From assembly GCA_002317155.1 (NCBI GenBank), contig DCIR01000062.1, forward strand, positions 7,460 through 71,459: a DNA stretch of 64,000 nt. The letters are read 5' to 3'. The notes under the pieces were generated by a model, which was not told where the DNA came from, made no database searches, and saw nothing but the letters and a program-made list of their open reading frames with translations. Position numbers and translations under genes: made by a program. This document shows positions 9,146 to 17,449 of the stretch, piece by piece (position 1 is the first letter of the stretch; each line of letters opens with the position of its first letter). This DNA is from Lachnospiraceae bacterium UBA1721 (lineage in GTDB: Bacteria; Bacillota; Clostridia; Lachnospirales; Lachnospiraceae).

Positions 9146-10054
9146 ATGAACATAGCAGTATTATCTGACATACATGGAAATGTAACGGCGTTTAAGCAGG
9201 TCTTGGACTATTTAAAGAATAGGGAGATAGATGCATTTTGTATACTTGGAGATTATTCCGGGGAGTTCGCTGGGGTTAGGGAAACTCTTGATATGATTTA
9301 TGCTTTGCAGGATAGATATCCTGTTCATATTATAAAGGGAAATAAAGAAGAATACTTAATGTTGGGGCTTGGAGGAAATCATCCGGAGTGGGATGAATAT
9401 CCGAGCACTGTGGGAATGCTTCGCTATGCATATGATAATATGCGTAAAAGAGATTGGGAGTTTATCAAAAATTTGCCCGAGACATTGACTGTAGAATATG
9501 AGGGGATGGAATCATTGTTTTTATGTCATGGATCGCCTAAGGAAGTTAAGGGAAAGCTTTTGCAGGGAAGCAAGAAGAATAAAGAATATCTTGAAGGCGT
9601 AAAAGAGAAATATGTATTATGTGGACATACGCACAGGTATGTTGAATTCGAGGATTGTGGTAAAAAAATAATTAATCCAGGTGCGGTGGGCAATCCTTTG
9701 GACGATGGAAGACATGACCATACTTCTTTTGTGATACTTTCTAGCGTGGGTAGAGAGTGGGAAGCGGAACATATATACCTTAAGCAGAATGTGGATGCTA
9801 TGGTAAAAAATATGATGTCGTATAATCTGCATAGAATAGCTCCATACTGGACCGCTTGTAATGAAGCTTTTTTCAGAGGATCACTTTTTAGTAATGGCGA
9901 AATACTGGACAGGGCAATGCAAATTACAGAAGAGGAAACAGGCAGCTGTGAATGGCCTGCAATTCCCGAGAAAGCATGGGAAAAGGCATTTAGGGAAATG
10001 ATAGTGGGTCAATTCCCTTTAGTTTATGATAAAATGATGGTGAAATTAGTATAA
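9146..10054 (+). CDS. calcineurin-like metallophosphoesterase (YfcE-like)
   Basis: A 302-residue predicted cytoplasmic phosphoesterase. The metal-binding motifs are in order: LSDIHGN (near the N-terminus), LGDYSG, KGNKEE (the canonical GNH(D/E) box with the His replaced by Lys), CHGSP, and CGHTHR, followed by INPGAVGNP. The last motif is common in YfcE/MJ0936-type phosphodiesterases. The C-terminal 90 residues (after about 210) are an extension without a clear match. Start supported by AGGGGG 5 bases upstream. A second, shorter phosphoesterase follows; the two are not alike enough to be a recent duplication. Substrate unknown. Confidence 0.8.
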   Translation: MNIAVLSDIHGNVTAFKQVLDYLKNREIDAFCILGDYSGEFAGVRETLDMIYALQDRYPVHIIKGNKEEYLMLGLGGNHPEWDEYPSTVGMLRYAYDNMRKRDWEFIKNLPETLTVEYEGMESLFLCHGSPKEVKGKLLQGSKKNKEYLEGVKEKYVLCGHTHRYVEFEDCGKKIINPGAVGNPLDDGRHDHTSFVILSSVGREWEAEHIYLKQNVDAMVKNMMSYNLHRIAPYWTACNEAFFRGSLFSNGEILDRAMQITEEETGSCEWPAIPEKAWEKAFREMIVGQFPLVYDKMMVKLV

Positions 10055-10141
10055 GTGTATTAATTTGATATAAATGATTATGATGTTAGAAGTATCAAAA
10101 CCGTTTAGTCTTTTGCGAGAAAAATAAGTGGGAGATGTATT

Positions 10142-10648
10142 ATGAGCGTATTCTTTACTGCAGATACTCATTTTGATGATGATTCATTACGTAGATATGA
10201 GGATAGACCGTTCTCGGATGTTTCGGAAATGAATGAGAGCATAATAGCTAATTGGAATAGTATTGTCACAGATGATGACGAAGTGTATGTGGTTGGCGAT
10301 ATAGGAAATCCTGAGTATATATCGAAGCTTAATGGAAAGAAGTATCTGATCAAGGGAAATCATGACAGACTCACTAATGAGGAATATAGAAGAATAGGCT
10401 TTGAGGAGGTTTATGATAAACCGATTATATATTCTGACTTTTGGATGGTATCACATGAGCCTATGTATGTAAATCGAAATATGCCATACGCAAATATATT
10501 TGGTCATGTACATAATAATCCTGCCTACAATACCGTGAGCGCCAGAAGCTATTGCGTGAGTGTGGATAGGAATGATTTTGCGCCTGTAGCATTTGAGAAG
10601 ATTATGCTGGAAGTGGCACAGGCAGACGAGGCGGAAAATAAGAACTGA
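10142..10648 (+). CDS. small calcineurin-like metallophosphoesterase
   Basis: A 168-residue single-domain phosphoesterase with a full motif set: FTADTHFDD, VVGDIGN, IKGNHDR, VSHEP and FGHVHNN. The length and motif spacing match the compact phosphoesterases found in many bacteria and phages. It follows the YfcE-like gene by 87 bases and ends before a strong terminator, so the two may share a transcript. Probably a cytoplasmic phosphodiesterase or nuclease-like enzyme; the substrate is unknown. Confidence 0.8.
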   Translation: MSVFFTADTHFDDDSLRRYEDRPFSDVSEMNESIIANWNSIVTDDDEVYVVGDIGNPEYISKLNGKKYLIKGNHDRLTNEEYRRIGFEEVYDKPIIYSDFWMVSHEPMYVNRNMPYANIFGHVHNNPAYNTVSARSYCVSVDRNDFAPVAFEKIMLEVAQADEAENKN

Positions 10649-10730
10649 GACTTACAGAGGCAATAATCGCGCAGCTTTTTAGAAAATAGTAAACAGTGCT
10701 GTTAGCAGACAATAATACGTATTAAAGACG

Positions 10731-10758
10731 GCCCGAACCTTAATGGTTCGGGCTTTTT
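10731..10758 (+). terminator. intrinsic terminator
   Basis: A 9-bp GC-rich stem (GCCCGAACC with GGTTCGGGC), loop TTAAT, then five Ts. It isolates the phosphoesterase genes from the DUF2975 cluster. The rest of the roughly 300-base gap holds the direct repeats and promoter listed next. Confidence 0.9.
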
Positions 10759-10824
10759 GCTTTTGCAACGTGAATTGTTTAATTGTGTGAATTGTTAAAC
10801 TGGAATATGGGCATTTTTGAATAT

Positions 10825-10859
10825 TTATCGAAAAACATACATTTAATTATCGAAAAACA
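10825..10859. promoter_or_regulatory. direct-repeat operator candidate upstream of the DUF2975/XRE genes
   Basis: The 13-mer TTATCGAAAAACA occurs twice, at 10825-10837 and 10847-10859, with a 22-base period (about two helical turns). The second copy ends 11 bases before the -35. This is a plausible binding site for the small XRE protein encoded two genes downstream. Confidence 0.6.
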
Positions 10860-10870
10860 ATAAATAATTG

Positions 10871-10899
10871 TTGACATTCGCTTTTGACGGTGCTAATAT
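10871..10899 (+). promoter_or_regulatory. strong sigma-A promoter, near consensus
   Basis: TTGACA (10871-10876), 17-base spacer, TAATAT (10894-10899), preceded by TGC giving an extended -10. It drives the membrane-protein/XRE cluster starting at 10952. Confidence 0.85.
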
Positions 10900-10951
10900 C
10901 GCAATTGTGATAAACATCAATAAACGCGTTTTATTAAAAGGAGTTACAAAA

Positions 10952-11431
10952 ATGACACATGATAAATTTGCAAAATGGTTAAAGGTAGTAATCATCGGAG
11001 TAATCATTATAGGTATTACATGCTGCGCGTATATACTTCCTCAGATGTGCGGAATATTTGCTGATAAGTATCCCGAGATGAAGTCATGGATTCTTCCATG
11101 GTGCATAGTGATTTATATTTGTGCGATTCCCTGCTTTGTTGCAATGATTGTTTCCTGGATGATCGCATCAAATATTGAGAAGGACAACAGCTTCTGTATG
11201 GCTAATGCAAAACTGTTCAAGATTTTCTCAATGCTTGCACTTGGTGATTCGATCTTTTTATTTGTAGCACTGATGATTTTGTGGGTGCTTGGTTTCAATC
11301 ATCCGGGACTTATGTTGATTGAGCTTTTGATTGTTTTCTGTGGATTGGCTATTTTTATTTGCACATCAGCACTTTCATATTTTGTGGCAAAAGCAGCTTC
11401 TCTTCAGGAAGAAAATGATCTGACAATTTAA
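10952..11431 (+). CDS. DUF2975 family membrane protein
   Basis: A 159-residue protein with four predicted membrane helices (about 12-32, 48-70, 85-112, 118-145) and short loops, matching DUF2975 in length and layout. The start at 10952 is chosen because AAAAGGAG lies directly upstream; the longer frame back to 10868 would run through the -35 and -10 boxes. It is followed after 12 bases by a small XRE regulator, the classic partner of DUF2975 proteins. The biochemical role of the family is unknown; the pairing suggests that the regulator controls, or is controlled by, the membrane protein. Confidence 0.85.
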   Translation: MTHDKFAKWLKVVIIGVIIIGITCCAYILPQMCGIFADKYPEMKSWILPWCIVIYICAIPCFVAMIVSWMIASNIEKDNSFCMANAKLFKIFSMLALGDSIFLFVALMILWVLGFNHPGLMLIELLIVFCGLAIFICTSALSYFVAKAASLQEENDLTI

Positions 11432-11443
11432 GGAGGGGACGCG

Positions 11444-11650
11444 ATGAAAATAATTGTTAATGTTGACGTTATGATGGCAAAGCGCAAGATTTCATCAAAC
11501 GACCTTGCGGAAAAAATAGGAATTACACCGGCTAATTTTTCAGTGCTGAAGACCGGAAAAGCTAAAGCAATACGTTTCTCGACACTGATGGCTCTCTGTC
11601 ATGAACTTCAGTGCCAACCGGGAGATATTTTAGAATTTATAGATGACTAG
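11444..11650 (+). CDS. YozG-type XRE/Cro-like transcriptional regulator
   Basis: A 68-residue protein made almost only of a helix-turn-helix: KISSNDLAEKIGITPANFSVLKTGKAKAIRFSTL forms the HTH, and the ending CQPGDILEFIDD is typical of the YozG/Cro-C1 group. It probably binds DNA as a dimer. It is co-transcribed with the DUF2975 gene (AGGAGGGG ribosome site) and likely autoregulates through the 22-base-period repeat at 10825-10859; that link is inference. Confidence 0.85.
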   Translation: MKIIVNVDVMMAKRKISSNDLAEKIGITPANFSVLKTGKAKAIRFSTLMALCHELQCQPGDILEFIDD

Positions 11651-11685
11651 CAATCTGTCAGATACGGATTGAAGAGGGGATTAGA

Positions 11686-13038
11686 ATGAGTGATATAAAT
11701 AGTATGAATGACACAATGCAGCTTGAAGAGCTTATTTGGAATGGTGATGTGTTGGTGAAGAATGGTGCACCGGATGATTTTCAGAAAAAGGAACCGGTAA
11801 AAAGACCGCAGGCATCACTTATAGAAAAAATCGCAGCTATAGCAATATGGCCTGTTGCGTATGTATATTCAAATTTTTTGTTAAGCTTTGGATTTGAGGG
11901 AAGCGTCAGCTTCGGAATATTTGTTATCCTCTTTATGGGATTGGCGGAAGCCTTTTATTTTAAGAGAAAGAGAACTGCCGAAAGCTGGATATTCATGGTG
12001 CTGACATTGATGAGTGCTGTATCAGCTTGCTTCCCGCTCGGACATGTATGGAAAGATGGTGCGTGCGCTTTCTTTACACAATTGTTCTTGGCATACTGGG
12101 TATTATGCAGATCTGACAGACTTGCGGAGGGAGAAACTTCACATATGTTTCTCTGGGATGGAATTACAGCCTTTTTTGTAATGACATTTAAGAATTTTCA
12201 TTTGGATGTGAGAGCAATTATTCTTATGTTTGCTGGTTCAGCAAAGGGCGAAGGCAAAAAGCGTAATGTTGGCGGAGCAATAATCGGTATCGTTATTGGT
12301 ATTATCCTGTTATGTATTGCCGTTGCAAGACTTAAGAATGCAGATGAGAATTTTGGCAATCTGTTGGATAGAATAGCTGAAATTTTTGCATTCGAAATCA
12401 GCTTTAAGCTTGTGGCACAGTGCTTCTTAAGCATATTCTTTGCAATGTATTTTTACGGATTGCTCGGTGGCTGCTATAGAGAGACAAGAGAGCATGTAGA
12501 GCTAAGAAGTAACAGAATTAAGGACGCGATTGCAACATTCAGAAAAGTTCCGGGTATAACCTGGGTAGTTCTGATAGGATTGTTTACAGTATTTTATCTT
12601 GTGTTCTTCGGATTACAGGGAAGCTATCTGTTTAATGCGTTTAGCATGACTCTTCCCACACAGTATACTTACTCAGAATATGCGCGTAAGGGCTTCGGCG
12701 ATATGTGTGGTGTAATGGTGGTCAATCTTATAGTTACCTGGCTTACTACCAGAACTTCACTCTACGGAGAGAATGAGGGAATTAAGAAGGCTGTTAAGAT
12801 TGCAACTGCCTGCCTTACAGTAGAAAGTATTTTCTTTGCAGTTATTGCTGCACTTAAGCTTTTGATGTACATCGATGCGTACGGATTCACTCCTCTGAGA
12901 CTTCAGTCTGTATGGCTTGTAGTGATACTCGCTTATGCGTGTGTATGTATTCTTGTTAGCTTGTTTACCGGCAAAAAAACAGCTAAGTTTTGGTTTGTCG
13001 GAAGTGCTGCTTTACTCGCGGTACTTTGCCTCGTGTAA
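11686..13038 (+). CDS. DUF4173/DUF4153-like polytopic membrane protein
   Basis: A 450-residue integral membrane protein with roughly ten to twelve hydrophobic segments after an acidic N-terminal tail of about 50 residues. The segment YTYSEYARKGFGDMCGVMVV matches the conserved block (YSEYARxGFxxL) of DUF4173/DUF4153 proteins. The family has no established activity. It lies 35 bases after the XRE gene and is probably the third gene of the same operon. Confidence 0.75.
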   Translation: MSDINSMNDTMQLEELIWNGDVLVKNGAPDDFQKKEPVKRPQASLIEKIAAIAIWPVAYVYSNFLLSFGFEGSVSFGIFVILFMGLAEAFYFKRKRTAESWIFMVLTLMSAVSACFPLGHVWKDGACAFFTQLFLAYWVLCRSDRLAEGETSHMFLWDGITAFFVMTFKNFHLDVRAIILMFAGSAKGEGKKRNVGGAIIGIVIGIILLCIAVARLKNADENFGNLLDRIAEIFAFEISFKLVAQCFLSIFFAMYFYGLLGGCYRETREHVELRSNRIKDAIATFRKVPGITWVVLIGLFTVFYLVFFGLQGSYLFNAFSMTLPTQYTYSEYARKGFGDMCGVMVVNLIVTWLTTRTSLYGENEGIKKAVKIATACLTVESIFFAVIAALKLLMYIDAYGFTPLRLQSVWLVVILAYACVCILVSLFTGKKTAKFWFVGSAALLAVLCLV

Positions 13039-13050
13039 AGGAAGATTTGT

Positions 13051-13638
13051 ATGAATGAGTTGAGCAGGTTTATATGGGGAATAAGGATTTGCACCACTGT
13101 GATTATTGCAATTATAGGTATTGTCGTGTTGGTGGTGTGGGGGATGCTGTTGACGGATGATATGTCTACCTACAAGGCCGGACATCCGAATAAACAGGTA
13201 ATAAAAGCACTTGAACAGGAACTTGGAGTAAAGCTTCCTGCGGAGGTTAAGATTGCATCGATATCGACAACCACTATTTTTTTTGACGATGATGAAACTA
13301 TCAAAATTGATGTTGTATCAAATTATACAGAGGAACAGTGGCGAGAACTGATAGCGGGCGGAACCAAGGCTGAAGATGCGAACGGATCCGGAAGGTCGAT
13401 TTCTTATTTTAAGAAAAACATATTTCATTCACCGGAGACAAGAAATGTGTTGCGTATCAGCGTAATCTGCAATGAGACCCGTATGTACAGAGTATTATTT
13501 GAGAACGGAGTGGAAGACAGTGGTAATGCGCCGCTAATCATTTTTTTTAGCGCGATTATCGTGGTCATGATAGCGGCAATTCCCGTATTGCCCTATGAGA
13601 AGGTATACTATAGGATAAAATTGGGTTATTGGTCATAG
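13051..13638 (+). CDS. hypothetical membrane protein with two terminal membrane helices
   Basis: A 195-residue protein I do not recognise. It has one membrane helix near the N-terminus (about 10-32), an extracytoplasmic domain of roughly 125 residues, and a second helix near the C-terminus (about 160-182). It follows the DUF4173 gene after 12 bases with GGAAG upstream, so it belongs to that operon. A truncated copy of its C-terminal half lies immediately downstream. The combination with DUF4173 suggests a membrane complex; this is inference. Confidence 0.7.
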   Translation: MNELSRFIWGIRICTTVIIAIIGIVVLVVWGMLLTDDMSTYKAGHPNKQVIKALEQELGVKLPAEVKIASISTTTIFFDDDETIKIDVVSNYTEEQWRELIAGGTKAEDANGSGRSISYFKKNIFHSPETRNVLRISVICNETRMYRVLFENGVEDSGNAPLIIFFSAIIVVMIAAIPVLPYEKVYYRIKLGYWS

Positions 13639-13672
13639 AAGATTGGCGAGGATTTATAAGATGCTGTAATGA

Positions 13673-14008
13673 TTTTATAACGAGGATAAATGGAAGGCAC
13701 TGATACCGGACAATAACGAAGCCGAAGAAGACAGGATATACAGTTTTACTTCGACGACAAGCATGATTTCGAATAAAGCGACTTATAAGATGAAAATTTC
13801 TGTGGTGAAAGGCGCGACGATAATTGATGATCTTGTCCTTGAGAAAGGTATTTCGACCAGAGAAAGTAGAAAGAGCACACGAGTGGTTTCGGCTGTTATT
13901 TGCGTAATGATTGCCCTGATTCCGCTTTTCCCTTTCGGTAAAGTCAGAGAAAGTGCAAGACGCAGACGTTGGAAAAAGGAGCATCCTGAGGAGAATTCGA
14001 ATTTATAA
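13673..14008 (+). pseudogene. 5'-truncated tandem copy of the preceding membrane protein gene
   Basis: After an in-frame stop at 13670-13672, this frame reads FYNEDKWKALIPDNNEAEED, which lines up with NYTEEQWRELIAGGTKAEDA in the gene before. It continues through a similar beta-rich stretch and the same C-terminal membrane helix (VICVMIALIPLFPFGKV against IIVVMIAAIPVLPYEKV). The N-terminal half is missing, and no ATG with a ribosome site exists before 13763. I read it as the remnant of a tandem duplication. An 81-residue protein from ATG 13763 is possible but would lack most of the soluble domain. Confidence 0.65.
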
Positions 14009-14055
14009 AACATTAATATTTGCTTGTAAATATGCATTTTTATAGGTAAAATAAA

Positions 14056-14096
14056 CTTGCTATGCCTAAATACAGACATGGCAAGCGTTTTTTTGT
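14056..14096 (+). terminator. intrinsic terminator before coaX
   Basis: Stem CTTGCTATG with CATGGCAAG (one G-U pair), 12-base loop, then CGTTTTTTTG. It ends the DUF2975-DUF4173 operon. Confidence 0.7.
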
Positions 14097-14128
14097 TTGG
14101 ACGATTGTATATTTATGAGGATATACGG

Positions 14129-14914
14129 ATGATTCTTACGGTAGATGTAGGCAATACTAATATAGTTTTCGGTTGTACCAAGCCGGAGAATTATGAGATT
14201 GTTTTTGAGGAGAGACTGGTTACCGATCTTCGTAAAACAGCCATAGAGTATGCAATAACATTTAAGACCATTCTTGATTTATATAAGATTAAGCCTGAGG
14301 ATATTGAAGGTGGCATTTTATCTTCGTCAGTTCCTCCGGTTACAGCGCAGATTAAAAAAGGCATGGAGCGCTTGCTTGGAAAGAATGTTATTGAGGTTGG
14401 CCCCGGAATAAAAACCGGAGTTGATATCAAACTGGATGATCCTTCGCAGCTCGGACCTGATTTGCTGGTTGGTGCAGTTGCCGGATTGGCACAGTACGGA
14501 GCACCTTTGATTCTGCTTGATATGGGAACTGCAACAACGATATCTGTAATTAATGATCAGAGAAGATTCCTTGGCGGAATGATTATTCCGGGAGTGAGAG
14601 TAGCACTTGAAGGATTAACAACCAATGCAGCGCATCTTCCTGAGATAGCGATAGAGCAGCCGTCAAAGCTGATCGCCGGTAATACTGTAGGCGCAATGCA
14701 AAGCGGAAGTGTATACGGCCAGGCAGCATGTATAGACGGAATGATAGACAGAATATGGGAAGACCTGGGTTACAAGACCACGGTGGTTGCAACCGGCGGA
14801 TTTTCCGGAACAATTATTCCGAACTGTAAACACGAGATAATCGTGGATGCGGAAATGCTTCCAAAGGGACTCACAATTCTGTACGAGAAGAATAAAAAGG
14901 GCGGACGCAGATAA
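14129..14914 (+). CDS. coaX: type III pantothenate kinase
   Basis: A 261-residue enzyme phosphorylating pantothenate with ATP, the first step of coenzyme A synthesis. It starts with the phosphate-binding motif ILTVDVGNTNIVFG, then has SSVPPVT, DMGTATTISV and GGMIIPGV, all typical of CoaX. In place of the usual GADR motif it reads GPDLLVGAVAG, so the Arg is absent. The start at 14129 is chosen over the longer frame (14057) because GAGGA precedes it and 14057 falls inside a terminator. Cytoplasmic, dimeric in known members. About 100 bases separate it from the symporter gene. Confidence 0.9.
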   Translation: MILTVDVGNTNIVFGCTKPENYEIVFEERLVTDLRKTAIEYAITFKTILDLYKIKPEDIEGGILSSSVPPVTAQIKKGMERLLGKNVIEVGPGIKTGVDIKLDDPSQLGPDLLVGAVAGLAQYGAPLILLDMGTATTISVINDQRRFLGGMIIPGVRVALEGLTTNAAHLPEIAIEQPSKLIAGNTVGAMQSGSVYGQAACIDGMIDRIWEDLGYKTTVVATGGFSGTIIPNCKHEIIVDAEMLPKGLTILYEKNKKGGRR

Positions 14915-15018
14915 GCGTATATGCAGAGGAGTTAATAAACCTGAGAAAGATTTATTGGAATTGGATTAAGACCGCAGATGCGGTATTAATATAAATGAAA
15001 AAATAGGAGAGTGACACA

Positions 15019-16563
15019 ATGACATCAGCAACTATAGGAATTATTGCAACCATAGTAGTATATCTTGGAATCATGATTGCAATCGGCTTCTTTTTTGGAA
15101 AGAAAGGAGACAGCAGCGCAGAAGGATTTTATCTTGGAGGACGTAAGCTTGGCCCCCTTGTTGCAGCAATGAGTGCAGAAGCTTCAGATATGAGTAGCTG
15201 GCTACTCATGGGACTTCCCGGCGTTGCATATATCTGCGGAATTGCAGATGCGGCATGGACTGCAATCGGTCTTGCTGTAGGTACTTATCTTAACTGGCTT
15301 TTTGTAGCGAAGAAGCTTCGCAGATATTCTGTTAAGCTCAATGCTATAACTGTGCCTGAATTTTTCTCTAAGAGATATCATGATAATAAGAATATACTTT
15401 CATTGATTGCAGCTCTTGTTATCGTTATTTTCTTTGTGCCTTATACTGCTTCAGGATTTAAGGCGGTTGGTACACTTGTTAATTCGTTGTTTAATATTGA
15501 TTATCATATTGCAATGCTTGTAGGTGCAGCTATCATCGTGCTTTATACAGTACTTGGAGGTTTCCTTGCGGTTTCTACAACCGACCTCATTCAGAGTATT
15601 GTTATGACTATTGCACTTGCAGTAATGGTATTCTACGGAACACATCTTGCAGGTGGATGGGATGCAGTTGCAAGTAATGCACAGAGCCTTAAGGGATATC
15701 TCAGTCTTACTTCTATGTATGATATTGCAAAAAATGAAGCAACTGAATACAGTCTTTTGACTATTTGCTCAACACTGGCTTGGGGACTTGGATATTTTGG
15801 TATGCCTCATATTATCCTCAGATTCATGGCAATTCGTGATGAGAAAGAAATCAAGACTTCAAGAAGAATTGCATCAGTATGGGTTGTCATTTCGATGGCA
15901 GTAGCTATTGTTATCGGTATAATCGGAAATGCAGTTTCTAAGGCTGGTAAAATTCCTGCATTCACAGATAGCTCTGACGCAGAGACTGTTATAATCAAGC
16001 TTGCAGATCTTCTTTCACAGCATGGATTTATGGCTGCTATCGTTGCCGGCCTTGTACTTGCAGGTATTCTTGCTTGTACAATGTCTACAGCAGACTCACA
16101 GCTTCTTACAGCCGGTTCAGCTATTTCAAAGAATCTGTTCCAGGATTTCTTTAAGGTAAAGATGAGCGATAAGGTTGCTATGATTATCGCAAGAGGTGTT
16201 ATTGGTGTTGTTGCAATTGCTGCTGTAATTCTTGCATGGAATCCTTCAAGCTCAGTATTTAAGATTGTATCTTTTGCATGGGCAGGATTCGGCGGTGCAT
16301 TTGGTGCAGTAGTATTGTTCAGCCTTTTCTGGAAGAGAACCAATTTCGCAGGTGCCCTTGCTGGTATGGTATCCGGTGGTGCGATGGTATTTTTCTGGAA
16401 GTTTGTAATCAGAGTACAGTTCTCTGAAACCATACTTAACATCTATGAATTGCTTCCTGCATTCATTATCAGCAGCATTTTCATCGTTGTTGTATCACTT
16501 CTTACCAAGAAGCCTTCAGATGAAATTGTTAAGGAATTTGAGTCGGTATCAGCTAAGCAATAA
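15019..16563 (+). CDS. putP: sodium/proline symporter-like SSF transporter
   Basis: A 514-residue integral membrane protein of the sodium:solute symporter family with about 13 membrane helices. The N-terminal GRKLGPLVAAMSAEASDMSS and WLLMGLPG match PutP, including the Asp and Ser of ASDMS that bind Na+ in Escherichia coli PutP. The later STADSQLL block is the other Na+-site region. It probably imports proline with Na+. GGAGAG lies upstream of the ATG. It seems monocistronic; a weak hairpin without a T run follows. Proline as substrate rests on family similarity. Confidence 0.88.
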   Translation: MTSATIGIIATIVVYLGIMIAIGFFFGKKGDSSAEGFYLGGRKLGPLVAAMSAEASDMSSWLLMGLPGVAYICGIADAAWTAIGLAVGTYLNWLFVAKKLRRYSVKLNAITVPEFFSKRYHDNKNILSLIAALVIVIFFVPYTASGFKAVGTLVNSLFNIDYHIAMLVGAAIIVLYTVLGGFLAVSTTDLIQSIVMTIALAVMVFYGTHLAGGWDAVASNAQSLKGYLSLTSMYDIAKNEATEYSLLTICSTLAWGLGYFGMPHIILRFMAIRDEKEIKTSRRIASVWVVISMAVAIVIGIIGNAVSKAGKIPAFTDSSDAETVIIKLADLLSQHGFMAAIVAGLVLAGILACTMSTADSQLLTAGSAISKNLFQDFFKVKMSDKVAMIIARGVIGVVAIAAVILAWNPSSSVFKIVSFAWAGFGGAFGAVVLFSLFWKRTNFAGALAGMVSGGAMVFFWKFVIRVQFSETILNIYELLPAFIISSIFIVVVSLLTKKPSDEIVKEFESVSAKQ

Positions 16564-16678
16564 AAGTAGTAAAACTACAATAAAAAGTGTTTATGAAAAT
16601 TCCAAAATGAACTATAATAGTTGTGGGGAATGTGATTTCATCGTCACAGTTATTATATAAGATTGGGAGACGCAAAAT

Positions 16679-16999
16679 ATGGATTGGATAACAATGCCGG
16701 AAGGCGAATGGTACATTTTTAGATGCGAGAGTGAACTTGAACTTGCTAATATTCTTGCTGACGTAAATGATATCGGCGAGGACACGGATGAGATTTTCGA
16801 TGAGCCTATCGGAGTTATCTATGTAGGTCAGGATATTCCCAAACACTCTTGGATCAGACAGCGCAAGAGCTATTGCGGATGGAACATTGTCAAGGTCGAT
16901 CTTAACACTATGCCGGATGCTTCACAGAGCGGTGAGATTAAGCTCAGAAAAGTAGTAAATGGCAAGGTCGTTGAGGATGATGTTGAGTGGGGATATTGA
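16679..16999 (+). CDS. hypothetical acidic protein, 106 residues
   Basis: A small soluble, acidic protein with no motif I recognise and no signal peptide or membrane helix. GGGAG lies 9 bases before the ATG, and a -10 like TATAAT (16613-16618) stands upstream, so expression is plausible. It is flanked by the symporter gene and the aspS promoter and is probably a single gene. Function unknown. Confidence 0.6.
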   Translation: MDWITMPEGEWYIFRCESELELANILADVNDIGEDTDEIFDEPIGVIYVGQDIPKHSWIRQRKSYCGWNIVKVDLNTMPDASQSGEIKLRKVVNGKVVEDDVEWGY

Positions 17000-17057
17000 T
17001 TAAAAGAGAAAAATGCCGCAAAACAGGTGATTTATTGATTTCTTGTGCGCAGAATTC

Positions 17058-17086
17058 TTGACATTTTTAGTCTTAATAAGTAATAT
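17058..17086 (+). promoter_or_regulatory. consensus sigma-A promoter of the aspS-gatCAB operon
   Basis: TTGACA (17058-17063), exactly 17 bases, TAATAT (17081-17086). Transcription should begin near 17093 and run straight into the T-box leader. Confidence 0.9.
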
Positions 17087-17092
17087 ACATAT

Positions 17093-17424
17093 GCAAAAGC
17101 TGTGAAGGAGACTCTTCCTGTGGGCGGTAAAAGAGATGCGGCGTCGTAGGCTGAAAGCGCTGCTTACCATAGAAACAGATAAGGGAACGCTCCGGAGCCG
17201 GTTATTTGAAAGCTGTTTTGCCTACGCGTGATTGGTAGCGCGTAACTGGTGGGACAGGCGTAGGGTAATCCGTACCGTACACGTTACGTACTTAAAGAGG
17301 TTTTAACAGTATATGACTCGGATAAGCCGTGTTCAGCTGTGAAAACAATGCGGGTGGTACCGCGGGTAAAAAGTTTACTCGTCCCGGAATGCAGATATCT
17401 GCGTTCCGGGACTCGTTGGTTTTA
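17093..17424 (+). promoter_or_regulatory. T-box riboswitch leader, probably reading tRNA-Asn (and perhaps tRNA-Glu)
   Basis: The leader has the canonical T-box GGGTGGTACCGCG (17352-17364) followed by a strong terminator, and upstream helices that fit stem I: GGAG (17106-17109) with CTCC (17190-17193), an AGAGA bulge, and a distal hairpin GCGGCG/CGCTGC. The 3' side of the specifier loop, just before CTCC, reads GGGAACG. The in-register triplet is AAC (Asn, 17186-17188), overlapping GAA (Glu, 17185-17187). Uncharged tRNA pairing with the specifier and with UGGN would favour the antiterminator and switch on aspS-gatCAB. The T-box call is secure; the specifier reading is my own folding and less sure. 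Confidence 0.9.
17381..17424 (+). terminator. T-box regulated intrinsic terminator
   Basis: A near-perfect 15- to 16-bp stem (17381-17396 with 17397-17412, starting GTCCCGGAA) followed by TCGTTGGTTTT. Its 5' side would be freed or used depending on the antiterminator formed with the T-box sequence. Confidence 0.9.
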
Positions 17425-17449
17425 AAGGATATATGAAAGGATTGGAAAA

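Noticed and set aside
14971..14984. hairpin ACCGC/GCGGT before putP as terminator
   Set aside because: Only five pairs and no T run follows, so it is not listed.
15807..16442. 211-codon open frame on the - strand
   Set aside because: It is antisense to the symporter gene; the open frame follows from codon bias of a hydrophobic protein.
16566..16578. hairpin GTAGT/ACTAC after putP as terminator
   Set aside because: Short, A/T-rich and without a T run.
17253..17255. GAC triplet as an Asp specifier of the T-box
   Set aside because: It lies downstream of the stem I region in a helix-rich part (CCTACGC/GCGTAGG) rather than in the loop before CTCC; the GAAC loop fits the T-box layout better.
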